Origin: Planctomycetaceae bacterium
GTDB lineage: Bacteria; Planctomycetota; Planctomycetia; Pirellulales; Thermoguttaceae
Assembly (NCBI GenBank): GCA_031257725.1
Contig: JAIROD010000139.1
Span: 1-5,187 of the forward strand
DNA length: 5,187 nt
Direction of reading: 5' to 3'
Shown: piece after piece, positions 1 to 4,375 of the stretch
How the letters are laid out: each line of letters opens with the position of its first letter
Numbering within the stretch: the stretch's first letter is position 1
Made by a program: the position numbers and the translations under genes
Notes under the pieces: model-generated
Told to the model about the DNA's origin: nothing
The model's database searches: none
Seen by the model: only the letters and a program-made list of their open reading frames with translations

Positions 1-45
1 CCCTACACTGAAAATGTTAGGGAGATGAGGGACGATAGGGACTAA
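1..45 (+). CDS. Possible 3' end of a gene entering from the left
   Basis: Frame 1 is open from the window edge to a TAA at 43-45, directly followed by TGA at 46-48. It encodes PYTENVREMRDDRD. The charged tail and the double stop would suit a real C-terminus, and the gene would converge on the minus-strand tRNA. Fourteen codons are far too few to identify a product or to exclude chance. The last nine codons coincide with a 9-bp repeat, which may be what keeps the frame open. Confidence 0.3.
   Translation, partial: PYTENVREMRDDRD
19..45. repeat. Three 9-bp degenerate tandem units (AGGGA core)
   Basis: Units begin at 19, 28 and 37, each AGGGA followed by four variable bases. Nine bases is a multiple of three, so in frame 1 this reads as the repeated charged residues at the end of the possible partial gene. 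It is short and may be coincidental. Confidence 0.35.
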
Positions 46-79
46 TGAGAAAATTATCGCTAAAGTATTTTTCATTTGC

Positions 80-103
80 AAATTTGTTGTTCTTCAACAA
101 TTT
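80..103. terminator. AT-rich hairpin between tRNA-Ala 3' end and left-hand gene tail
   Basis: TTGTTG at 84-89 pairs with CAACAA at 95-100 around a 5-nt loop. A further three A-T pairs are gained at the base if one base is bulged. It sits 3 nt past the tRNA 3' end. Neither strand has the GC-rich stem or the following U-run of a classic intrinsic terminator, so it could equally be a tRNA 3'-processing or transcript-end structure. As a hairpin it is clear; as a terminator it is weak. Confidence 0.35.
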
Positions 104-105
104 AC

Positions 106-178
106 TGGAGCCAGACGGACTTGAACCGACGACCCCCGCGTTGCAAACGCGGTGCTCTCCCAACTGAGCTATGACCCC
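106..178 (-). tRNA. tRNA-Ala (anticodon UGC)
   Basis: Reading the minus strand, all parts of a 73-nt tRNA are present: a 7-bp acceptor stem, a 4-bp D stem (GCTC/GAGC), a 5-bp anticodon stem (CCGCG/CGCGG) around TTTGCAA with anticodon TGC, a 5-nt variable loop, a T arm with TTCAAGT, and discriminator A73. The acceptor has the G3-U70 wobble that is the main identity element for alanyl-tRNA synthetase. The T stem has a U50-U64 mismatch. CCA is not encoded (GTA follows the discriminator), so the 3' end must be added by CCA-adding nucleotidyltransferase. The gene begins only 8 nt after the stop codon of the 106-residue protein gene on the same strand, so it is probably processed from the same transcript or uses a promoter inside that coding region. 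Confidence 0.97.
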
Positions 179-186
179 ATCTTTTT

Positions 187-507
187 TTATTCATCAAATA
201 GTTCTTTTTTTTGATCTTCGTTCATCACGGTTCGTACATCATCACCATTCATTTTTTCATACAATAACCGTGTTTCAAAATATGTTTTTATTATATCATA
301 AATTCCTGTTATGATCGATAAAAACAAAATTGCCGTCGCGAAAGTCCAGAACATCACGTAATTATACACATCGTCAACCGGTGATGTCAGTACGCCGAAA
401 ACCATCAGTAACAACGAAATGGATAATAATATTAGCGTCAAACGGCGGCGCAATGGAAAAAGAACACCCGTTTGTGCGTCATAACTTTCACTGTTATGCT
501 CTGTCAT
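187..507 (-). CDS. Small two-helix membrane protein, unknown function
   Basis: The product has 106 residues with two strongly hydrophobic stretches, at about residues 22-42 and 49-71. Three arginines (20-22) precede the first helix and the linker between helices is acidic (SPVDD), so the positive-inside rule predicts both termini in the cytoplasm and a short hairpin loop outside. The C-terminal 30 or so residues are charged and probably helical (ending in DQKKELFDE). There is no signal peptide, lipobox or catalytic motif. ATG at 507 is chosen over the GTG one codon upstream because GGAG at 514-517 lies 6 nt before ATG but only 3 nt before GTG. It starts 11 nt after the stop of the 78-residue protein gene and ends 8 nt before tRNA-Ala, so co-transcription is likely. 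I do not recognise a named family. Coding status is supported by the SD, the tight spacing and the coherent topology. Confidence 0.8.
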   Translation of the reverse strand: MTEHNSESYDAQTGVLFPLRRRLTLILLSISLLLMVFGVLTSPVDDVYNYVMFWTFATAILFLSIITGIYDIIKTYFETRLLYEKMNGDDVRTVMNEDQKKELFDE

Positions 508-513
508 CACTCA

Positions 514-517
514 CTCC
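514..517 (-). promoter_or_regulatory. Ribosome binding site (GGAG) deciding the ATG start at 507
   Basis: On the minus strand GGAG ends 6 nt before the ATG at 507-505, which is good SD spacing. The alternative GTG at 510-508 would be only 3 nt away. Confidence 0.7.
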
Positions 518-518
518 G

Positions 519-755
519 CTACTTCCGGTAACCTAACGATTTGATCACCGAAAGCATTTCCTCATACGTGATAAAACGGCGGCGATTCTGAAATTTATAC
601 TGATCAATCGCCTCTGCAAGTTGTTGCGCATCCGGCGAAAGACCATCATAACAATTCGAAAACTGGCGGCGTTCCACACCCGGTGGAGGACTGCCGCCGC
701 CCGGATTCATACCACGCCGTTGCACAAAAGGATAGTTTACTGAATCAGTACTCAT
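519..755 (-). CDS. Conserved small soluble protein, unknown function
   Basis: The product has 78 residues. Residues 18-27 are a flexible Gly/Pro-rich segment (PGGGSPPPGV). From ERRQF onward (28-78) the sequence is compact and looks like a small helical domain: LSPDAQQLAEAIDQYK, then an NRRRFITYEEMLSVI helix and a terminal LGYRK. Many arginines next to the aromatic FITYEE segment suggest a nucleic-acid or protein-binding role, but no known motif is present. From memory it resembles short conserved hypothetical proteins of Planctomycetes; I could not check this. The start is ATG at 755, not the in-frame ATG at 782, because AAGGA at 763-767 lies 7 nt upstream of 755, inside the extension that the longer start would translate. 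It is the first gene of a probable minus-strand unit with the membrane protein gene and tRNA-Ala. Confidence 0.85.
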   Translation of the reverse strand: MSTDSVNYPFVQRRGMNPGGGSPPPGVERRQFSNCYDGLSPDAQQLAEAIDQYKFQNRRRFITYEEMLSVIKSLGYRK

Positions 756-762
756 CGGCTTT

Positions 763-767
763 TCCTT
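763..767 (-). promoter_or_regulatory. Ribosome binding site (AAGGA) deciding the ATG start at 755
   Basis: On the minus strand AAGGA ends 7 nt before ATG 755-753, which is canonical spacing. This argues against the longer reading from ATG 782. Confidence 0.8.
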
Positions 768-771
768 AAAT

Positions 772-821
772 ACTATATGCAAAAAAATTTTTTAAAAAAA
801 TCACCACGAAATTTAATTTTA
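772..821 (-). promoter_or_regulatory. Possible promoter zone of the minus-strand unit (A-tract)
   Basis: An A7-T6-A7 tract (781-800) lies 26 bp upstream of the first start codon of the minus-strand unit. On the minus strand TAAAAT (821-816) and TATAGT (777-772) are -10-like, but neither has a good -35 at 16-18 bp, and the second would start transcription almost at the SD. The tract should be intrinsically curved and could act as an UP-like element. The exact promoter cannot be called. Confidence 0.25.
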
Positions 822-853
822 GGGAATCTCTCATCATTCAGAATTCACAAAAA

Positions 854-940
854 GTTAAAGTTAACGGCGTGGGCTTGCCCTGCATTGTTAGACTTACTTA
901 ACCTCATAACACAGGGTAAACCCCGCGTTAAACTATTAAC
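854..940. repeat. Long imperfect palindrome, 31 pairs in 87 nt
   Basis: Arms 854-890 and 907-940 pair as follows: 854-858 with 936-940, 859-862 with 931-934, 863-865 with 927-929, 867-869 with 924-926, 871-873 with 921-923, 875-882 with 912-919 (one G-U), then 886-890 with 907-911 after a 3-nt bulge. The loop is 16 nt. Interruptions are single bulges (A935, A930, G866, T870) and one C-A mismatch. The core is clearly more GC-rich than its surroundings. There is no U-tract on either side, so it is not an intrinsic terminator. It could be a dispersed REP/MITE-like palindrome, or a structured leader, since it lies about 100 nt upstream of the minus-strand unit. Confidence 0.8.
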
Positions 941-1041
941 TAAAATAAAAAATAAACTCGTCCGCCATCACTTCGGAAAGTATCCCTATTGTCAATCAAA
1001 ATTTATCCGTTAACTTATTAGATATATTTAATCATCATTCA

Positions 1042-1125
1042 TAGGGTCTTGCTAATCATTCATTTCTGAATCATAATATCTATTTATTGATTATAACAGA
1101 TGATTCTATATGAATAAGTCCCCTA
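1042..1125. repeat. Second, weaker nested palindrome
   Basis: Nested exact arms are TAGGG 1042-1046 with CCCTA 1121-1125, CTT 1048-1050 with AAG 1116-1118, ATTCAT 1058-1063 with ATGAAT 1110-1115, and GAATCAT 1068-1074 with ATGATTC 1100-1106. They are separated by internal loops. On the plus strand it is followed by a T-rich stretch (1130-1160), as in a terminator, although no plus-strand gene precedes it. In such AT-rich DNA part of this may be chance. Confidence 0.4.
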
Positions 1126-1201
1126 CCTCTTCTTTTTTATTATTATTTTTCGACCTTTCCAAAATCAATGACATTTTACACGACTCCAATGATAAAAAAA
1201 G

Positions 1202-1210
1202 TGTTCATAA
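1202..1210 (-). promoter_or_regulatory. DnaA-box-like 9-mer
   Basis: The minus strand reads TTATGAACA, one mismatch from the bacterial DnaA box consensus TTATNCACA. It lies about 70 bp from the 11-bp repeats, whose TTTTCAACA core is two mismatches from the same consensus. One-mismatch 9-mers are common in AT-rich DNA, so this is suggestive only. Confidence 0.2.
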
Positions 1211-1280
1211 CCTGTTTTTTACATCCCTGCAAAATTATTTATTTGTTGTTTTGTATTATTTTTAAGCCTATCGTATCCTA

Positions 1281-1320
1281 TTTTCAACAGGTTTTCAACA
1301 GGATACCGACAGGTTTTCCC
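1281..1320 (+). repeat. 11-bp phased tandem repeats (TTTTCAACAGG)
   Basis: Two perfect copies (1281-1291 and 1292-1302) are followed by a degenerate copy (1303-1313) that keeps the terminal ACAGG, and by a partial copy starting TTTTC at 1314. The 11-bp period is close to one helical turn, so a protein bound at each unit would face the same side of the helix. This is typical of iterons or clustered operators. It lies in the AT-rich middle of the divergent spacer. Confidence 0.65.
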
Positions 1321-1403
1321 TATATGGCAGAACATCGTAAGTCTTGCTTTATCAAGGTATTTCGTAAAAAAAGGCTGGTAATTAACAATTTTTTTTCTTT
1401 TCT

Positions 1404-1420
1404 TAACATCCTCCTCTTAT
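1404..1420. repeat. Direct repeat, copy 1 (17 bp, 16 of 17 identical)
   Basis: TAAC-A-TCCTCCTCTTAT here matches TAAC-T-TCCTCCTCTTAT at 1652-1668, 248 bp downstream. The last 12 bases are identical. The surrounding DNA is pyrimidine-rich, which raises the chance level, but a 16 of 17 match is still notable. Confidence 0.5.
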
Positions 1421-1496
1421 TTATATATTTCTTTTTAATTTATTTCTTATCAGAAGTGTATTTTCTACTTTATAGACTATTGTCGGCTATTAAACA

Positions 1497-1646
1497 TCAT
1501 TTTCCAATTTCAACATTAAGATTCACCATTCCGGTTTTCTGATTGACCCAAACGATGGCTTCTACCGCACAGGCATGAAACTTGTCGGCAATACGGGTTG
1601 TATTGTACAACATCCCGCCAGCTTGTACCAGATCAATTAGGAACAG
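1497..1646 (-). other. Coding-like island, possible small ORF or gene remnant
   Basis: This block is visibly richer in GC than the DNA to its left. On the minus strand it is open from after a TAA at 1667-1665 to a TGA at 1499-1497, and the translation looks protein-like (around GGMLYNTTRIADK, then FHACAVEAIVWVNQKTG, then VNLNVEIGK), with most codons starting in A or G. A perfect AGGAGG lies at 1658-1663, but the only start at usable spacing is CTG 1646 (or ATT 1652). The first ATG is at 1613, without a good SD, and would give 38 residues. The plus strand in the same codon register is also open (1494-1640, ending in SLYQIN), so the coding strand is uncertain. I recognise neither product. It may be a small gene, a remnant of a truncated gene, or part of the mutS leader. 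Confidence 0.3.
1594..1617. other. Small hairpin upstream of mutS
   Basis: CGGGTTGTA (1594-1602) pairs with TACAA (1606-1610) and, after a 3-nt bulge, with CCCG (1614-1617); the loop is 3 nt. It lies about 50 nt before the mutS start and could be a leader hairpin or an operator, or simply chance. Confidence 0.3.
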
Positions 1647-1651
1647 GAAAA

Positions 1652-1668
1652 TAACTTCCTCCTCTTAT
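1652..1668. repeat. Direct repeat, copy 2, covering the mutS start
   Basis: This is the second copy of the 17-bp repeat at 1404-1420. Its last two bases are the A and T of the mutS ATG. In the mutS mRNA it places CCUCCU, the anti-SD core of 16S rRNA, immediately before the start codon instead of an SD. Confidence 0.5.
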
Positions 1669-4324
1669 GTCTTTTTCTAATTCCCGAACACAGACTCCTA
1701 TGATGAAACAATACATCGAGGCTAAGAAAATATGCCCCGAAGCGTTGTTGCTTTTTCGTATGGGAGATTTTTATGAAATGTTTCTCGAAGATGCCAAAAT
1801 TGCGGCTCAGGTTCTCGGTTTGGCGTTGACCAGCCGTGAAAAAGGTCCTAACGCAATGCCGATGGCAGGATTTCCTCATCATCAACTCGACGCCTATATT
1901 GCAAAATTGATTGCCGCAGGATACCGCGCCGCAGTTTGTGAGCAAATGGAAGATCCCAAAAAGGCGAAAGGTATTGTCAAAAGAGAAGTTACACGGATTG
2001 TTACCGCCGGAACTCTCACTGAGGAAACATTACTCAATCCCAAAAAATCGAACTTTTTAGCGGCGGTTTGTCAGGATTCGAGAACGCCCAATTTTGAAAT
2101 AGGATTGGCATGGGTCGAATTATCCACCGGAGAGTTTTTCTCTACAACCGTTCCCGGCAAACAACTTGGCGAGCAACTCGCCAGAATTTTACCGTCTGAA
2201 ATTATTTACAGCGACAAAGAAACATTTGATTGTCCGACTTTTTTCAAAGTCCAGTTAACAAAGCGTCCGGACTGGACTTTTGGACATCGAACAGCTCTTG
2301 ACTTGCTTTTGAAACAGTTTGGAACGACAACGCTTGAAGGTTTTGGTTTTTCCAATAATAAACCATTTGATGTTCCGGCAATTCGTGCGGCGGGGGCGAT
2401 TCTTAGTTATTTGAATGAAACACAACGGCAAGTTTCAGTTCAGATTGATTCGATTACGGCGTATCGTCCGGAATCTCAGTTGGAAATTGATGAAACCAGC
2501 CGCCGCAGTCTCGAAATAACAACAACAATTCGCGGAGGTAATCGGGAAGGTTCACTTCTTTCCGTGATGGATCGGTGTATAACGTCGATGGGATCACGTT
2601 TTATCGCAGATTCCATCTCCAGCCCGTTGACTAATATTGCGACAATCAATGCACGGCTTGATGCGGTGGAAGAATTGTATTGTGATGATGCAGCGGTAAG
2701 AGAGATACGGGAGCAATTGCGGCATATTCATGACCTTCAACGGATTTTGACCCGAATTCTTCAAAATCGCGGAACTCCGCGCGATTTGGCAATGATTGCC
2801 CGAACTTTACAAACATTGCCTTTTTTCATGATGAAACTGGAAAAAGTTTCCAGTCCGATGTTGAAATCAATTCTTGAAAATATTGATCCTTGTGAACAGT
2901 TAGCCGAATTGCTTTCTGTCGCCTTGAAAGAGGACGCTTCAGCTAATTACAAAGAAGGAGGTTTTATTCGATCCGGCTTCAATAAAGAGTTAGATGAGTT
3001 GCGGAATCTCCAAAGCGGCGGAAAAGATTGGATAGCACAATATCAGGCGGAGGAAATCAATCGTACCGGAATTCCAAGTTTGAAAGTGGGTTATACACGG
3101 GTTTTTGGTTATTACATAGAGATTACGAATGCTCATCGTGAAAAAGTTCCGGGTGATTATGTTCGGAAAATGACGATCAAAAATGCGGAACGGTATATCA
3201 CGCCGCAACTTAAAGAATATGAGGAAAAAATTCTAACTTCAGGGGAACGAGCAAACAATTTGGAAATTGAGCTTTTCGAAATGCTTTGCAAAAAAACCTG
3301 TGAAAAACGGCATGCAATGCAATTGACAGCGCGTGCTTTGGCGGCTCTCGATGTTATTGCTTCACTGGCGTTAATTGCGCGGGAACGCGGATATTGCCGT
3401 CCTAAATTGATTGAAGAACCGATTATGAATATTATTGACGGCAGACATCCGGTTCTTGAAGCGTTGGAACCAGCGGGGACTTTTGTCCCGAATGATACGA
3501 TGTTCGATGATGAACATGGTCAGATTCAACTGATTACCGGTCCGAATATGGCAGGTAAAAGCACCTTTATTCGCCAAACGGCTTTGCTTTGTGTGATGGC
3601 GCAAATTGGAAGTTTTTTACCGGCGCGTGAAGCAACCATTGGAATTTGTGACCGAATTTTCGCACGAGTGGGAGCGAGTGATGAAATTTCACGCGGTCAG
3701 AGTACATTCATGGTGGAAATGACGGAAACAGCCCGAATCTTGAATCAGGCAACTCCGCGAAGTTTGGTGGTTCTTGATGAAGTGGGACGCGGAACCAGTA
3801 CTTACGACGGAATTTCACTGGCATGGGCGATTGTTGAATATCTGCACGATAAAATCGGATGCCGAACTCTTTTTGCAACTCATTATCATGAATTGACCGA
3901 TTTATCGGAAACGTTTGAGAATATTCGTAATTTAAATGTTGCCGTGAAAGAACAGAATGACGATATTGCGTTTTTGCACAAAATTATTCCCGGCGCGGCT
4001 GATAAAAGTTATGGAATTTATGTCGCTAAAATTGCCGGTATTCCTAAGAATGTGGTGAAGCGGGCAAGGGAAATTCTGGATGAATTGGAACAAACTCATG
4101 TCGAAGCAACCGCTCATAGTACGAATCATCCTGAGTCGGAAATGTTTAAAAATATCCGAAGAAAAACCGTTAACTCAATACAATTCTCTTTGTTTGGATC
4201 GGAAAATCATCCGGTAATCGAAGAACTGCGGGAACTTGATATCGATAATCTGAAACCGCTTGACGCTCTTCAACTTGTTGCAAAATGGAAAGAAATTACT
4301 CGGAATCGTGAATTATCCAAGTAA
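1667..4324 (+). CDS. mutS: DNA mismatch repair protein MutS
   Basis: This is a complete 885-residue MutS1, slightly longer than the E. coli protein (853). MutS dimers recognise mispaired or looped bases and use ATP to form a sliding clamp that recruits MutL. Landmarks: TPMMKQY (10-16) opens the mismatch-binding domain; the Phe-Tyr-Glu triad that stacks on the mismatch is F35-Y36-E37 within MGDFYE; connector and lever domains span roughly 140-600; Walker A is GPNMAGKST (625-633); the signature loop is SRGQSTFMVEM (675-685); Walker B is VVLDE (701-705); the H-loop is ATHYHE (737-742). QFSLF (839-843) matches the beta-clamp-binding consensus, and 853-877 resembles the C-terminal tetramer-forming helices. 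All catalytic residues are present. ATG 1667 is preferred because MutS usually has about ten residues before TPMM. No SD is present: the bases before ATG are pyrimidine-rich, and AGGA at 1645-1648 is too far away. fabI follows after 51 bp. The sequence reads planctomycete-like. Confidence 0.98.
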   Translation: MSFSNSRTQTPMMKQYIEAKKICPEALLLFRMGDFYEMFLEDAKIAAQVLGLALTSREKGPNAMPMAGFPHHQLDAYIAKLIAAGYRAAVCEQMEDPKKAKGIVKREVTRIVTAGTLTEETLLNPKKSNFLAAVCQDSRTPNFEIGLAWVELSTGEFFSTTVPGKQLGEQLARILPSEIIYSDKETFDCPTFFKVQLTKRPDWTFGHRTALDLLLKQFGTTTLEGFGFSNNKPFDVPAIRAAGAILSYLNETQRQVSVQIDSITAYRPESQLEIDETSRRSLEITTTIRGGNREGSLLSVMDRCITSMGSRFIADSISSPLTNIATINARLDAVEELYCDDAAVREIREQLRHIHDLQRILTRILQNRGTPRDLAMIARTLQTLPFFMMKLEKVSSPMLKSILENIDPCEQLAELLSVALKEDASANYKEGGFIRSGFNKELDELRNLQSGGKDWIAQYQAEEINRTGIPSLKVGYTRVFGYYIEITNAHREKVPGDYVRKMTIKNAERYITPQLKEYEEKILTSGERANNLEIELFEMLCKKTCEKRHAMQLTARALAALDVIASLALIARERGYCRPKLIEEPIMNIIDGRHPVLEALEPAGTFVPNDTMFDDEHGQIQLITGPNMAGKSTFIRQTALLCVMAQIGSFLPAREATIGICDRIFARVGASDEISRGQSTFMVEMTETARILNQATPRSLVVLDEVGRGTSTYDGISLAWAIVEYLHDKIGCRTLFATHYHELTDLSETFENIRNLNVAVKEQNDDIAFLHKIIPGAADKSYGIYVAKIAGIPKNVVKRAREILDELEQTHVEATAHSTNHPESEMFKNIRRKTVNSIQFSLFGSENHPVIEELRELDIDNLKPLDALQLVAKWKEITRNRELSK

Positions 4325-4375
4325 AGATAAAAAATAATTATTCAGAGAAATTTTTAAATAAATATTACAAAAAAT
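4325..4375 (+). other. mutS-fabI intergenic spacer
   Basis: These 51 bp are almost all A and T. No GC-rich hairpin and no terminator is visible, so read-through from mutS into fabI is possible. The AT-richness could also hide a weak promoter. There is no SD directly before the fabI ATG; the nearest purine run, AGAGAAA at 4344-4350, is 25 nt away. Confidence 0.6.

Larger units (their letters stand above)
756..1666. other. Divergent AT-rich intergenic spacer
   Basis: About 0.9 kb separates the minus-strand unit from mutS. I find no convincing full-length gene. Content from left to right: an A-tract, a strong palindrome (854-940), a weaker nested palindrome (1042-1125) followed by a T-rich run (1130-1160), very AT-rich DNA, an 11-bp phased repeat (1281-1320), long pyrimidine runs (1389-1445), and a GC-richer coding-like island (about 1497-1646). 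Plus-strand open frames at 777-1013 and 1168-1542 look spurious: they lack an SD, and the second is rich in Phe, Ile, Leu and Tyr as expected from AT-rich DNA. The mutS promoter must lie here but no good -35/-10 pair stands out. Confidence 0.8.

Noticed and set aside
508..510. GTG start one codon upstream for the 106-residue membrane protein
   Set aside because: The SD GGAG at 514-517 would be only 3 nt away, whereas the ATG at 507 has 6 nt spacing.
330..536. Plus-strand open frame of 68 codons
   Set aside because: It is antisense to the membrane protein gene, has no SD, and its translation has no coherent domain.
756..782. Nine-residue N-terminal extension of the 78-residue protein from ATG 782
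   Set aside because: The extension would include the SD AAGGA that serves ATG 755, and the extra residues come from AT-rich leader DNA.
990..995. Perfect TTGACA -35 element on the minus strand
   Set aside because: No -10-like hexamer lies 16-18 bp downstream (AGTGAT at the expected place), so it is not a supported promoter.
777..1013. Plus-strand open frame of 78 codons across the strong palindrome
   Set aside because: It starts in the A-tract without an SD and runs through the palindrome; the translation looks like read-through of a non-coding element.
854..1320. CRISPR array
   Set aside because: The repeats are either one palindrome or contiguous 11-bp units; there are no spaced identical repeats with unique spacers and no cas genes.
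1168..1542. Plus-strand open frame of 124 codons with apparent membrane helices
   Set aside because: It has no SD, it spans the 11-bp repeats, and the Phe/Ile/Leu/Tyr excess follows from AT-rich DNA, so the helices are probably a composition artefact.
1545..1610. Plus-strand promoter for mutS from TTGACC (1543) or TTGTCG (1582)
   Set aside because: Neither is followed by an acceptable -10 at normal spacing.
1637..4129. Minus-strand open frames opposite mutS (for example 1637-1945, 2990-3208, 3371-3604, 3932-4129)
   Set aside because: They are antisense shadows of a complete and clearly coding mutS, with unnatural composition.
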